DNA of 64,000 nt, taken from assembly GCA_900469345.1 (NCBI GenBank), contig UBWZ01000007.1, positions 186,001 to 250,000 on the forward strand, read 5' to 3'. A program made the translations under genes and the position numbers. Positions 1 to 8,943 of the stretch are shown here, piece after piece (position 1 is the stretch's first letter; every line of letters starts with the position of its first letter). The notes beneath the pieces were generated by a model. It was not told the DNA's origin, made no database searches, and was given only the letters and a program-made list of their open reading frames with translations. Origin of the DNA: Hyphomicrobiales bacterium. Its GTDB lineage: Bacteria; Pseudomonadota; Alphaproteobacteria; Rhizobiales; Rhizobiaceae.

Positions 1-59
1 GCGGGCTCCGCGAATGGAGTCCGCGGCCTTTTCCGCAAGAGGTAATCCGGGAGCGGCTT

Positions 60-998
60 TTGCCCCTTTTCAGTTTCGTGATCCGCCGTCTTCTGCAGAT
101 GATCCCGACGGTGATCTTCATCCTGATCGTCACATTCGTGCTGGTTCGCATGCTGCCGGGAGATCCGGCAAGCGCCATGCTGGGCGATCGGGCACGTGAT
201 GCGGACGTCAACCGCATCAATCACGAGCTCGGCCTCGACCGACCTCTGATCGTCCAGTTCTTCTATTTCGCAGAGCGAATCGCCACTGGTGATCTTGGCA
301 ATTCCATCGGCCTCAAGGTGTCGGTGCTGTCGCTGATCATGGACCGCCTGCCGGTCACGCTGATGCTGACCGCGCTGTCGGCAGTCATTGCGCTGGCGCT
401 CGCCGTGCCGCTTGCGTTTGTGGCGGCATTCAAACGGGAAAAGCTTGCCGACAGCGTGATCCGCGGCACCTTCCAGGTCGGCCTGTCGATGCCCGTCTTC
501 TACGTGGGCATCATCCTGCTGACGGTCTTTGCAGCGCAGCTGAAGCTCTTTCCGGTCGGCGGCTACGGCACCACCCTGCCCGACAAGCTTTATCACCTGT
601 TCCTGCCGGCGCTGACCCTTGCGCTCAGCTTCTCGGCCGTTCTGATGCGCAACCTGCGTGCCTCGATCATCAACGTGATGAACGCCGAATATGTGGATTT
701 CGCCACCGCCAAGGGGCTGAAATCGCGGGTGATCCTTCTCAGGCATATCCTGCGCAATGCGTTGATCTCCACCGTGACGCTGTTCGGGCTGCAGATCGGC
801 ACGCTGTTCGGCGGCGCCGTGATCACCGAAACCGTGTTTGCCGTGCCGGGTGCCGGACGTCTGCTGATCGACAGCATCTACGGGCGGGATTACCCGGTCC
901 TGCAGGGGCTGACGATCTCGCTCGCCATCCTTGTGTCGCTGACATTCCTGCTCACCGACATCATTCAGGCCTGGCTCGACCCGAGGATCGCACGATGA
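60..998 (+). CDS. Peptide-type ABC transporter permease (DppB/OppB family)
   Basis: Inner-membrane subunit forming half of the channel of a peptide/nickel-type ABC importer. The 312-residue protein begins with the family's usual positively charged start and first membrane helix (RRLLQMIPTVIFILIV) and ends with the typical DIIQAWLDPR tail. About six hydrophobic segments are visible, and the cytoplasmic EAA-like loop (AKGLKSRVILLRHILRNAL) that docks on the ATPase lies near residues 220-240. The start is a TTG preceded by GGGAG; an in-frame GTG six codons later is an alternative. It overlaps the next permease gene by 4 bp (ATGA), so the genes are translationally coupled. A binding-protein gene would be expected just upstream, outside the window. 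Substrate not determinable from sequence; di/oligopeptides are the likely class given the peptidase downstream. Confidence 0.9.
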   Translation: MPLFSFVIRRLLQMIPTVIFILIVTFVLVRMLPGDPASAMLGDRARDADVNRINHELGLDRPLIVQFFYFAERIATGDLGNSIGLKVSVLSLIMDRLPVTLMLTALSAVIALALAVPLAFVAAFKREKLADSVIRGTFQVGLSMPVFYVGIILLTVFAAQLKLFPVGGYGTTLPDKLYHLFLPALTLALSFSAVLMRNLRASIINVMNAEYVDFATAKGLKSRVILLRHILRNALISTVTLFGLQIGTLFGGAVITETVFAVPGAGRLLIDSIYGRDYPVLQGLTISLAILVSLTFLLTDIIQAWLDPRIAR

Positions 999-1840
999 TC
1001 AGCCTTGCGACGACGACACGAACGGTTCTGCGCGGCAGGAAACTGCCACGCTCGCTCATCGGCGGCGGTCTCATTCTGGTCATCAGCCTGGTGATGGCAA
1101 TCTGGCCGACGCTGTTTGCTCCTTACGACCCCAATCTGTTCGACTACAACGCGCTGCTCGCTCCCCCCAGCTGGGACCATCCCTTCGGCACCGACAGTTT
1201 CGGCCGCGACGTGCTGTCTCGCGTCATCCACGCCTACACGATCGACATGCAGATCGCGATCTTCGCAACCGTCGGCCCGTTCGTGATCGGCACTCTGGTC
1301 GGGGCTTTCATCGGCTATGTCGGCGGCTTCTGGGAAGCGCTGTTCGGCCGGCTCGTCGATGCCACGGTAACCTTCCCCTTCCTGGTGCTGGTGATAGCCA
1401 TCGTCTCCGTGCTCGGACCGGGGCTCGGCAACATGTACGTGGCGGTCGGTATTGTCGGCTGGGTGTTCTATGCCCGGCTGGTGGCCTCGGAGATCAAGGT
1501 GCAAAAGCGGCTCGACTATGCGGATGCGGGGCGGGTCATGGGCTATACGCCGATGCGCATCGTTTTCCGTCATCTGCTGCCAAACGCCATCACGCCGGCG
1601 ATCGTCTACTGGATGACCGACATGGCGCTCGCCATCCTGCTCGGCTCGAGCCTTGGCTATCTGGGTCTCGGCGCACAGCCGCCGGCCGCCGAATGGGGCG
1701 TCCAGATTGCCGACGGCAAGAATTTCATGAACACGGCCTGGTGGATTTCCGTCTTCCCAGGCGTCGCGATCGTTCTGACCGGACTTGGCTTCAGCCTTGC
1801 AGGAGACGGCGTCGCGGAACTGTTGAGGGTGCGGCGATGA
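995..1840 (+). CDS. Peptide-type ABC transporter permease (DppC/OppC family)
   Basis: Second channel-forming permease, 281 residues, with the N-terminal OppC-type segment (one membrane helix followed by a GTDSFGRDVLSRVIH motif near residues 65-80, a hallmark of DppC/OppC proteins) and a BPD_transp_1 core with about five further helices. The EAA-type loop (GYTPMRIVFRHLLPNAI) lies near residues 183-200. Start ATG overlaps the stop of the upstream permease and its stop overlaps the ATG of the ATPase gene, so the four transporter genes form one tightly coupled operon. It acts in the inner membrane with the preceding DppB-like protein. Confidence 0.9.
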   Translation: MISLATTTRTVLRGRKLPRSLIGGGLILVISLVMAIWPTLFAPYDPNLFDYNALLAPPSWDHPFGTDSFGRDVLSRVIHAYTIDMQIAIFATVGPFVIGTLVGAFIGYVGGFWEALFGRLVDATVTFPFLVLVIAIVSVLGPGLGNMYVAVGIVGWVFYARLVASEIKVQKRLDYADAGRVMGYTPMRIVFRHLLPNAITPAIVYWMTDMALAILLGSSLGYLGLGAQPPAAEWGVQIADGKNFMNTAWWISVFPGVAIVLTGLGFSLAGDGVAELLRVRR

Positions 1841-2859
1841 CGGCATCGACGGCGCAGACCACCATGTCCGATGGGACGAAGGGACTTGTGGTCCGGGGTC
1901 TGACCACGACCTTCGACACGACGCGCGGGCTGGCGATCGCCGCGGCGGACGTCGATTTCGACGTGGCGCCCGGCGAGGTCGTCGGCCTTGTAGGCGAATC
2001 CGGGTCTGGGAAGAGCGTGACGCTGCGCTCGATCATGCGGCTGATCCGCGAACCGGGCAAGGTGAGCGGTCGCGTCGAATGGGGCGGCCGCGATTTGGTC
2101 GCTATGCCGGCCGAGGAGTTGCGCAAGGTGCGCGGCGGGGAGATCGCCATGATCTTCCAGGAACCGATGACCGCCCTCAACCCCGTGCTTCCGATCGGCG
2201 TCCAGATCGAGGAGAACCTCAAGGCGCATACGGGGCTGACCGGCAGCCAGCGGCGGGCCCGGGCGCTCGAATTGATGAATATCGTCGGCATACCGGCCGC
2301 AGAACGGCGGCTCGACGAATATCCGCACCAGTTTTCCGGCGGCATGCGCCAACGGGCCATGATCGCCATCGCGCTTGCCTGCTCGCCGAAACTACTCCTC
2401 GCCGACGAGCCGACAACTGCGCTCGACGTCACCATCCAGGACCAGATCCTCAAATTGCTGCTCGATCTGCGAGATCGGCTTGCGATGAGCGTCGTCCTCG
2501 TCACCCACGATCTCGGCGTTGTCGCCGCCACATGCGACCGCATGGCCGTCATGTATGCGGGCCGCATCGTCGAGACCGGCACGGTGGCCGAAGTCTTTGC
2601 GCGACCGCATCACCCCTATACGCGTGGCCTGCTCGGGTCCGTTCCCCGCTCCGGCCATTCCCGCACGATGCTGCAGTCGATCGATGGAACGCCGCCCAGC
2701 CTCACGGCCCTGCCGCAAGGTTGCGCCTTCCATCCGCGCTGCAGCTTTGCGACCGAGATCTGTCGCACCGACCGACCGCCCCTCGACCTGATCGGCGCCG
2801 GCCGCCGGGTCGCCTGTCATCACCATGAAGAGGTCGCGGCAGCGGAACCGATTCTATGA
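1837..2859 (+). CDS. Peptide-type ABC transporter ATPase 1 (DppD/OppD family)
   Basis: Cytoplasmic nucleotide-binding subunit, 340 residues. Visible motifs are Walker A (GESGSGKS), the signature FSGGMRQR, Walker B (LLLADEPTTALD) and the H-loop (VTHDLG). The C-terminal oligopeptide-ABC domain has the cysteines of the family (GCAFHPRC, EICRTDRP), which in characterised DppD/OppD proteins bind an iron-sulfur cluster. A longer in-frame ORF extends upstream, but the ATG at 1837 overlaps the preceding stop (ATGA) and matches the family N-terminus. Overlaps the following ATPase gene by 4 bp. It may also energise the ATPase-less importer at 43756-47197; that is inference. Confidence 0.9.
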   Translation: MTASTAQTTMSDGTKGLVVRGLTTTFDTTRGLAIAAADVDFDVAPGEVVGLVGESGSGKSVTLRSIMRLIREPGKVSGRVEWGGRDLVAMPAEELRKVRGGEIAMIFQEPMTALNPVLPIGVQIEENLKAHTGLTGSQRRARALELMNIVGIPAAERRLDEYPHQFSGGMRQRAMIAIALACSPKLLLADEPTTALDVTIQDQILKLLLDLRDRLAMSVVLVTHDLGVVAATCDRMAVMYAGRIVETGTVAEVFARPHHPYTRGLLGSVPRSGHSRTMLQSIDGTPPSLTALPQGCAFHPRCSFATEICRTDRPPLDLIGAGRRVACHHHEEVAAAEPIL

Positions 2860-3890
2860 ACACACACCGTCCCATTCTCTCCGTCGATGGCGTCTCGAAG
2901 CGATTCAGTGGCCCCTATTCGCTGCTGCGGCGTTTGAAGGGCGAACCACCACTGGCCGTACATGCCCTCAGCAACGTGACGCTCGATGTCGAAAGGGGCG
3001 AAACGCTCGGCATCGTCGGCGAATCCGGTTGCGGCAAGTCTACCCTCGCCCGCTGCATGGTGCGCCTGCACGAAGCCGATGACGGGGCCGTCCGGTTTGA
3101 CGGAACCGACATATCGAACCTGCACGGAAGCGCCCGGCGCGCCTTCAACCGGCGCGTCCAGATGATCTTTCAGGACCCTTATGGCTCGCTCAATCCGCGC
3201 ATGACGGTACAGCAAATCATCGGCGAGGCTCTGTCGGTCCACAAGATGCGGCCGAAGGCAGACATTCCGGCTCGCATTGCCGAACTTCTCGATCTCGTCC
3301 GGTTGCCGGCGGACGCGGCGGCCCGTTACCCGCACGAGTTTTCCGGCGGGCAACGCCAGCGCATCGGTATCGCGCGGGCGCTGGCCGTGGAGCCCGAGGT
3401 GATCGTCGCGGACGAGCTGGTTTCGGCACTCGACGTCTCGGTCCAGGCGCAGGTGGTCAATCTGCTGCTGCAGCTGCAGGAGAAGCTGCACCTGACGGTC
3501 GTCTTTGTGGCGCATGACCTCCGGCTGGTACGGCATATCTCGCACCGGGTGGTGGTAATGTATCTCGGGCAGATCATGGAGATCAGCCCGGCGGACGCCT
3601 TGTTCAGCGCGCCGCGGCATCCCTATTCGAAAGCGCTGCTGGAAGCCGCGCCGGAACTCGATCCCGGGCAGAAAAACCGCAATGTCGCCTTGCGGGGCGA
3701 ATTGCCGAGCCCCCTCAATGTTCCGCCCGGCTGTCCTTTCGCCGGTCGCTGCCCGCATGTCTTCGATCGGTGCACGGTCGAAAGGCCGCTGCTGTCGCCG
3801 CGCGGGCCAGGGCAGCTGGCGGCCTGCCACCTGACCGATTTCGGCGCCGCGGAAGCGGCTGCGACATTGCCCGCCCAACCAGGACACTGA
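2856..3890 (+). CDS. Peptide-type ABC transporter ATPase 2 (DppF/OppF family)
   Basis: Second nucleotide-binding subunit, 344 residues, expected to pair with the upstream DppD-like protein. Walker A (GESGCGKS), signature FSGGQRQR, Walker B (VIVADELVSALD; note L in place of the usual P after DE) and H-loop (VAHDLR) are present. The C-terminal oligo-peptide domain carries PGCPFAGRCPHVFDRC. Fourth gene of the operon; the M32 peptidase begins 5 bp after its stop. Proteins of this pair normally work as a heterodimer under the two permeases. Confident family call; solute unknown. Confidence 0.9.
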   Translation: MNTHRPILSVDGVSKRFSGPYSLLRRLKGEPPLAVHALSNVTLDVERGETLGIVGESGCGKSTLARCMVRLHEADDGAVRFDGTDISNLHGSARRAFNRRVQMIFQDPYGSLNPRMTVQQIIGEALSVHKMRPKADIPARIAELLDLVRLPADAAARYPHEFSGGQRQRIGIARALAVEPEVIVADELVSALDVSVQAQVVNLLLQLQEKLHLTVVFVAHDLRLVRHISHRVVVMYLGQIMEISPADALFSAPRHPYSKALLEAAPELDPGQKNRNVALRGELPSPLNVPPGCPFAGRCPHVFDRCTVERPLLSPRGPGQLAACHLTDFGAAEAAATLPAQPGH

Positions 3891-3894
3891 CTTC

Positions 3895-5409
3895 ATGACC
3901 TATGCCGCATTTTCCAGCGAGATCGCCAGGATCAACGATATCCTGTGTGCCGTAAACCTGCTGACCTGGGATGCGCGGGTGATGATGCCGCCTGGCGGTA
4001 CAGATGCCCGCGGCAAGCAGATCGCCACCCTGGTAGGCCTGGCGCGGGAGATGGCGACGGGTGACACGCTGCAGAGAGCCATCGAGGACGCGCGCCTTGA
4101 GCTCTCGGGCGTGCCCCGTGGCGATGTCCGCGTTCTGGCCGTCGAACAGGCCGCGCAGTCGATCGCAGCCCTTGCGCGGATTCCGGCCGCCCTCGTCGGC
4201 GAGGCGGCTGAACTGAAGACGGTCGCCCAGGCTGCCTGGGCAAAGGCCCGGGCTGCCAACGACTTTGCCGGGTTCGCGCCGATGCTCGAACGCAGCATGG
4301 ACCTGCAGCGCGAAATCGCCGCGTCGCTCGGCTATACGGCGCATCCCTATGACGCGCTGGTTTCCACCTACGAGCCTGGCATGACCTGGTCGCGGCTTCA
4401 GGAGCTATATGGCGAGTTGCGGCGGGCGCTATCGCCATTGCTGGCGCAGGCGCGTGAAGCCCGGGTACGCAGCGAAATCCTCGACAGGGCGTATCCGGTG
4501 GAAAAGCAGAGGGCGTTCTCGAGCCTTGTCTCTTCCCGTTTCGGCTACGACTTCGACCGTGGACGCCTCGACGACACCGTCCATCCCTTCGAGATCTCGT
4601 TTACCCGCTCGGATGTCCGCATCACCGGGCGGTTTCGCGAGACATGGCTGCCGGGCGGCCTGTTCGCCGTCTGGCACGAGGCGGGCCACGGAATGTACGA
4701 GCAGGGAATCTCCGAAAACTTCAGCCGGTCCGTCTTTACCACCGACTTCATCAATCTTTATGCGGTCGGCGGCGCGAGCTTCGGGACGCATGAATCGCAA
4801 TCGCGGCTCTGGGAAAACCGCGTCGGACGATCGAGGCGTTTCTGGGAGCTCAACTTCGGGGAGTTGCAAAAGACCTTCCCGGACCAGCTGGCGGACGTCG
4901 ATGCGGAGGAATTCTTTCGCGTCGTCAATGCCGCGCGGCCCGGTTTCATCCGGGTCGAGGCGGACGAGCTGACCTACGACCTTCACATCATGCTGCGTTC
5001 TGAAATCGAGGCGGGGCTGATTGCAGGCGAGATCCGGGTCAAGGATCTGCCGGACCTCTGGCGTGAGAAGATGAAGCAGGCGCTCGGCCTCGACGTTCCG
5101 GACGATCGCCTCGGCGTGCTGCAGGACGTGCATTGGTCGTCGGGAATGGTCGGATCGTTTCCGACCTACACGATCGGCAACATCATGTCGTCGCAGTTCT
5201 TTGCTGCGGCATGCCGCGAGAAAGCGGTGGCAAGCGGCCTGGATACGGGCGACTACAGCCCATTGAAGACATGGCTCAACACAAACGTTCATCAGCACGG
5301 CCGCTCGAAGAGCCCAAATGAGCTGCTCGTGGATGCGACCGGCAGCGACCTGTCAACCGCTGCCTACATCGCAGACCTGACGCGCAAGGTCGAGGAGATG
5401 GCTTCTTAA
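3895..5409 (+). CDS. M32 family metallocarboxypeptidase (Taq carboxypeptidase type)
   Basis: Zinc carboxypeptidase of about the usual family length (504 residues) that removes C-terminal amino acids from peptides. The M32 active-site motif HEAGH is seen at residues 261-265, followed by the conserved GTHESQSRLWEN block near residue 300 and the ENRVGRSRRFW segment. No signal peptide, so it is probably cytoplasmic. It lies 5 bp downstream of the transporter ATPase in the same operon. The sensible reading is uptake of peptides followed by intracellular trimming; that pairing is an inference from context. Convergent with the small gene at 5444-5641, with no obvious strong terminator in the 34 bp between them. 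Confidence 0.92.
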   Translation: MTYAAFSSEIARINDILCAVNLLTWDARVMMPPGGTDARGKQIATLVGLAREMATGDTLQRAIEDARLELSGVPRGDVRVLAVEQAAQSIAALARIPAALVGEAAELKTVAQAAWAKARAANDFAGFAPMLERSMDLQREIAASLGYTAHPYDALVSTYEPGMTWSRLQELYGELRRALSPLLAQAREARVRSEILDRAYPVEKQRAFSSLVSSRFGYDFDRGRLDDTVHPFEISFTRSDVRITGRFRETWLPGGLFAVWHEAGHGMYEQGISENFSRSVFTTDFINLYAVGGASFGTHESQSRLWENRVGRSRRFWELNFGELQKTFPDQLADVDAEEFFRVVNAARPGFIRVEADELTYDLHIMLRSEIEAGLIAGEIRVKDLPDLWREKMKQALGLDVPDDRLGVLQDVHWSSGMVGSFPTYTIGNIMSSQFFAAACREKAVASGLDTGDYSPLKTWLNTNVHQHGRSKSPNELLVDATGSDLSTAAYIADLTRKVEEMAS

Positions 5410-5443
5410 AACACGGAGCGCCCGGAGGCCACGCCGCCCAATG

Positions 5444-5641
5444 TCAGTGGACGCTCGGCGTCTTGACGACGGTGGCGAAATCCTCCGCAACGAGTTCGCT
5501 GATGGCAATCAGTACCTCTTCGGGAGAAAAGCCGGACGCGATGGCCGATTTGACCAGATCCTGCAGGTCGGGTTCGACAACGTCACGGCAGTCTTCCAGC
5601 CGTTCGTCCGAAACCGTCAGTGAATAGAGCTCTTCCATCAT
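5444..5641 (-). CDS. Conserved small acidic protein, function unknown
   Basis: A 65-residue acidic protein with no signal peptide or membrane segment; helix-rich (ERLEDCRDVVEPDLQDLV). I recognise no characterised family. Translation is well supported: AAGGA sits a few bases before ATG ATG. It lies 27 bp downstream of the S21 gene on the same strand and is probably the last gene of a three-gene unit (50-residue ORF, rpsU, this gene). A link to translation or stress is only inferred from that position. Confidence 0.6.
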   Translation of the reverse strand: MMEELYSLTVSDERLEDCRDVVEPDLQDLVKSAIASGFSPEEVLIAISELVAEDFATVVKTPSVH

Positions 5642-5668
5642 GGTTATCCTTGGTTGAGTCGAGTTGGA

Positions 5669-5905
5669 CTAGCGAACGGTCCGCTTCCTGGCAGGTGCGG
5701 CGATCAAGCCCTCGCGAACGGCGGTCTTGCGAGCAAGCTTGCGATGCCTTGCGACCGCCTGCGCATGTTCGCGCACTCGCCGCTCGGAGGGCTTTTCATA
5801 GGCGCGGCGCTGCCGCAGTTCGCGAAACAGGCCTTCGCGCTGCATCTTCTTCTTGAGCACACGAAGTGCCTGGTCGACATTGTTGTCTCTTACGAGGACT
5901 TGCAT
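5669..5905 (-). CDS. rpsU: 30S ribosomal protein S21
   Basis: Small basic ribosomal protein of 78 residues that joins the 30S platform near the anti-Shine-Dalgarno end of 16S rRNA. It begins [15 protein letters not shown] and contains the KKKMQREG block and the [12 protein letters not shown] segment typical of alphaproteobacterial S21, with a basic tail. A strong AGGAG precedes the ATG. The middle and C-terminus ([25 protein letters not shown]) look more diverged than the usual rhizobial S21, which together with the repABC replicon suggests a second copy rather than the main one. The main chromosomal copy is not in view, so paralogy is an inference. Confidence 0.92.
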   Translation of the reverse strand: MQVLVRDNNVDQALRVLKKKMQREGLFRELRQRRAYEKPSERRVREHAQAVARHRKLARKTAVREGLIAAPARKRTVR

Positions 5906-5928
5906 CTGCTTCTCCTTTCTTCAATAGC

Positions 5929-6081
5929 TCAGCCGATATTTTCGGCGATCAGCGCCTTGATCTCGCGGCGCGTCAGGAGACAGGGATCGGGCTTCCAGTT
6001 CCGCGGTACGGGCTTGGGAGGCGTGGCACGTTCGGTGATGTTTGCCGCCGCACGGGCGGCTGCACTGGTCTTGTCGTTCAA
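5929..6081 (-). CDS. Tiny ORF upstream of rpsU, unknown function
   Basis: A 50-residue ORF starting with TTG and ending 23 bp before the S21 start. GGAAGGA lies 8 bases before the TTG, a strong ribosome binding site that decides the start. The product begins MNDKTSAAARAAANITERA and has a central PPKPVPRNWKPDPCL segment followed by a short charged helix (TRREIKALIAENIG). No membrane segment. The alanine-rich helix followed by a proline-rich linker looks like a real small protein rather than noise. It is probably co-transcribed with rpsU. I do not recognise the family. Confidence 0.6.
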   Translation of the reverse strand: MNDKTSAAARAAANITERATPPKPVPRNWKPDPCLLTRREIKALIAENIG

Positions 6082-6239
6082 TGGAAATCCTTCCGCTTTA
6101 CGCGGTCTGCGACGACTGCCGGCTTGAACGCAGTTCTGCGTCAGCTCAGAAACAGTCTTCGTGGTGTGGGGTATGACCTAAAGATAGGAACACGATGCGG
6201 CAATTCAATGACTTTGCTAAATCTCTGACATCCCACTGG

Positions 6240-6268
6240 TTGCGCAGTCGGAACTAGCTATTTATCAA
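6240..6268 (+). promoter_or_regulatory. Candidate sigma-70 promoter for the secreted hydrolase
   Basis: TTGCGC at 6240-6245, a 17-base spacer and TATCAA at 6263-6268, about 40 bases before the ATG at 6310. This is the best promoter-like pair in the gap between the divergent small ORF and hydrolase gene. Match is only moderate. Confidence 0.35.
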
Positions 6269-6309
6269 GCTACATTCGAGCCAATAGGAACGCAGGGAGG
6301 AACGATCGA

Positions 6310-7905
6310 ATGGGACGACGGTATGAAGTGCCGCTTTTGGTCGCGACCCTGTTTGCCTCCTCTGCACTTGCCCAGGATACCAACAAACCGATCGTCAATC
6401 CGGGCACGCCCGTTCCCGAATGCCGCCAGCGGGTGAATATCGATCGCAACGGCGAGCTTCCCGGCTACAAGGCGTCTTGGGACGGGGTGGATGTCTGCCT
6501 GCCCTTCACGCCGACCAACCAGCTGCTTCCGCGGGGCATCTCGCCGGACGATTTTTACGTCGGCGAGTTCTCCGACGAACGGATCCGGCAGAAATGGCAG
6601 GTCTGCAAGGCCGATCCAGCCTGCCAGGAAAAGACGCTGACAGCAGCCCGGGGCTTCGCCCAGTATGAACCGCGCGACACCGGGACGGTCGACAAGTCGG
6701 GCGCACTGGACGCCGACGGAAGCGTTGACCTGCACCAGATCCGTCGTCCCGCCTACTTCGGCAAGCCGGAATACGCGGAGCCTGTCGCCGAGAGCGACCC
6801 GAACACCTACATCGTCGAATTCACCGTGCCGCATGACAGCTTCGAGACCCGTCTGCTGAAGCTCGACGGGGATATCAAGCTGCGCGGCTGGTATATGAAG
6901 GGTGCGGGCGTCTCCGGTGCGGACGGCAAGAAGCAGCGCTCGCTCGTCATCATGAACAATGGCGGCGGCGGCGAGCTGACCGCGATTGACGACCCGCGCA
7001 CACCGCCGTTTTCCGTCGACGAGGCGACCGGGGCCTACACCGCGGCCAAAGCGGACGCGATGACCGAGGAACCGGGCATGCGCCATTGGCGCGGCTTCCT
7101 GCGCGCCTTCAATGCAAGCGGCTTCGACGTGCTCATCACGGACAGGCGCGGCAACGGCATATCCGGTGGCCGGAACGGCTTCAACACCGCCGAACAGGCA
7201 AATGACATGTTCCGGGAGCTCGACCAGCTCGATTCCGGCAAGGGACTGCGGGTGCTTGCACCAGACGGCAAGGAAATCGCGGGAGACGCTGCGGCAAAAC
7301 TCCTGCTCGACGGCCAGTCGGCGAAGGAAGTACCCACCGTGGTGGGAGGCTATTCCCGCGGCTCCTATGCCACCCAGTGGTTCATGCATAAGAACTTCGT
7401 CGAGGACTGTAATTACGATATCCCGGAAAAACCCTGCAAGGGTGCCCGTGGACTGGACAACATCAAGGGTGCCATCCTCTACGGCCCGAACTCGGCAGGC
7501 CTCGGCTATCGCCTCGCCGGTCACGATCTGGTCGAAGGCGCGCTGCGGCTTGAGTTCAACACGACCTACTATCCGGATTCCGGCGTCTTTGCCCATGTCG
7601 ACGCATGGCCGGCCCTGCAGATCGTCAAGGGAACCTGGGATTACGTCGAGGGCCTGGAAGGCTCCTTTGCAACCTACCAGAGAGCGAAGGGCCTGAAGGA
7701 CATCTCGGTCTTTCTCGGCCCTCACATCCTTCAAACCCAGGACCCGAACAATATGGCGTTCGCTGCAGGACGGATGGTCGCCTTCGCGACCGCTGCTGTT
7801 CTCGGCAGCAAGGAAGTTCCAGGCGCCGTCAATCCGAAGGATCTGAAGGCGCTCGTTACCTCCGTACCGCACCAGTGGGAGCTTTCGAGCAAGCCGCGCA
7901 ACTGA
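6310..7905 (+). CDS. Secreted alpha/beta-hydrolase-fold protein
   Basis: A 531-residue protein with a short signal peptide (cleavage expected after SSALA) and therefore likely periplasmic or secreted. The nucleophile elbow GGYSRGS lies near residues 348-354, preceded by the strand-loop DRRGNGISGG typical of alpha/beta hydrolases; candidate acid and histidine residues are in the C-terminal third (HILQTQD; PHQWE). Several cysteines (PECRQR, VCLPF, QVCKADPACQE, EDCNYDIPEKPC) suggest disulfides, fitting export. GGGAGGAAC precedes the ATG. Substrate unknown: esterase, tannase-like or peptidase activity cannot be told apart by eye. It stands alone, convergent with the universal stress protein. Confidence 0.75.
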   Translation: MGRRYEVPLLVATLFASSALAQDTNKPIVNPGTPVPECRQRVNIDRNGELPGYKASWDGVDVCLPFTPTNQLLPRGISPDDFYVGEFSDERIRQKWQVCKADPACQEKTLTAARGFAQYEPRDTGTVDKSGALDADGSVDLHQIRRPAYFGKPEYAEPVAESDPNTYIVEFTVPHDSFETRLLKLDGDIKLRGWYMKGAGVSGADGKKQRSLVIMNNGGGGELTAIDDPRTPPFSVDEATGAYTAAKADAMTEEPGMRHWRGFLRAFNASGFDVLITDRRGNGISGGRNGFNTAEQANDMFRELDQLDSGKGLRVLAPDGKEIAGDAAAKLLLDGQSAKEVPTVVGGYSRGSYATQWFMHKNFVEDCNYDIPEKPCKGARGLDNIKGAILYGPNSAGLGYRLAGHDLVEGALRLEFNTTYYPDSGVFAHVDAWPALQIVKGTWDYVEGLEGSFATYQRAKGLKDISVFLGPHILQTQDPNNMAFAAGRMVAFATAAVLGSKEVPGAVNPKDLKALVTSVPHQWELSSKPRN

Positions 7906-7944
7906 GACGTTTCGCCAAAACCTTCGGGCGCCAGGGAGCCCGGC

Positions 7945-7971
7945 CGGCAGCCCTTCAGCGAACGGCTGCCG
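7945..7971. terminator. Hairpin between convergent genes
   Basis: Perfect 8-bp inverted repeat CGGCAGCC / GGCTGCCG around an 11-base loop, midway between the convergent ends of the hydrolase (7905) and the stress protein (8032). No U-tract follows on either strand, so it may act as a barrier or 3' end rather than a classic intrinsic terminator. Confidence 0.4.
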
Positions 7972-8031
7972 ACCTGCCCCCCGGTGGCGCAGACAACCCC
8001 CCTCCCGTGGGATCGCCGGCGCTCTTCCAGA

Positions 8032-8862
8032 CTAGCGGGCGAGGAAGACCGGTATATTGAAGTCGCGAGTGACCGAAGCCGTGACGCCGCCGAAGACCCG
8101 CTCGCGAAGCCTCGAGTGGCCGTAGGCGCCCATGACCATCATGTCGCAGCCGGTTTCCAGCGCATGTTGGCGCAGCACGTCTTCGGTCCTCCGCTCGCCG
8201 CTGGCGAGCTGCTCCACCGTGACGTTGACATCGTGGCGGGAGAGGAAGGTCGCGATGTCGGCACCCGGCTCTCCACCGTTGCGGCCGTAGCCGACATCCG
8301 GATCGACCAGGACCACCCGCACGGTTTCCGCTCCCGTGAGAAGCGACATGGCAGCCTTGGCCGCGCTCGCTGCTTCCGGGCGCGAGTTCCATGCGAGCAA
8401 AACGTTCTTCGGCATCAGGCTGGCCTTTCTCGCTTTGGGGAACAGCAGGACAGGCGTATGCGCTTCGAACACCGCACCGGCGACCAGCACGTTTCGCAAG
8501 GCAGCGTCGGCGCGCAACCCGGCTCCCGCAACGACCACATCCGCATAGACCGCCCGCAGTGCGACGCTGCCTTCAAGAATGAACCGGTCGTCGTAGATGT
8601 GGTCGACATCGCAGTGAATGCCGTTTTGCCGGCAGGCTTCCTCGACCTTCTCCCGCACCGCCACGAGCGCCTTGAGATCGGCCTGACGCTCGTCGAGCCA
8701 GGCCGTTGCGACCGGATAATCTGCGCCCATCGGAGACAAAGCAGCGCCCAGGACGAGCACCGAAAGGTGGGCGTCGCGCTCGGCCGCGAGGGAGGCCGCC
8801 TGTTCGATGTCCGACACCGGGTCGGTGCCACCGATCACGGCCAATACCGTTGGGAATGACAT
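8032..8862 (-). CDS. Universal stress protein, tandem UspA domains
   Basis: A 276-residue cytoplasmic protein made of two UspA-like domains (about 1-140 and 145-276). The second ends with the ATP-binding signature GAYGHSRLRERVFGG(V)T, the G-2x-G-9x-G(S/T) pattern. The first domain (VLAVIGGTDPVSD; VVVAGAGLRADAAL) has a weaker version. AAGGAG precedes the ATG. Tandem Usp proteins in rhizobia are often induced by low oxygen or nutrient stress; a FixK/FNR-like box is seen upstream at 8944-8957. Monocistronic as far as can be seen. Confidence 0.85.
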   Translation of the reverse strand: MSFPTVLAVIGGTDPVSDIEQAASLAAERDAHLSVLVLGAALSPMGADYPVATAWLDERQADLKALVAVREKVEEACRQNGIHCDVDHIYDDRFILEGSVALRAVYADVVVAGAGLRADAALRNVLVAGAVFEAHTPVLLFPKARKASLMPKNVLLAWNSRPEAASAAKAAMSLLTGAETVRVVLVDPDVGYGRNGGEPGADIATFLSRHDVNVTVEQLASGERRTEDVLRQHALETGCDMMVMGAYGHSRLRERVFGGVTASVTRDFNIPVFLAR

Positions 8863-8943
8863 CAGAATGGCTCCTTTTCTGTTGGATCGCGTCGTCGGGC
8901 CTTTTGCCCAAAAGACACGCTACAGGTGTGAGCACGCGTTGCG

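Noticed and set aside
6265..7872. 535-residue minus-strand ORF opposite the secreted hydrolase
   Set aside because: Shadow ORF of a high-GC gene; the plus-strand frame has signal peptide, hydrolase motifs and a ribosome binding site.
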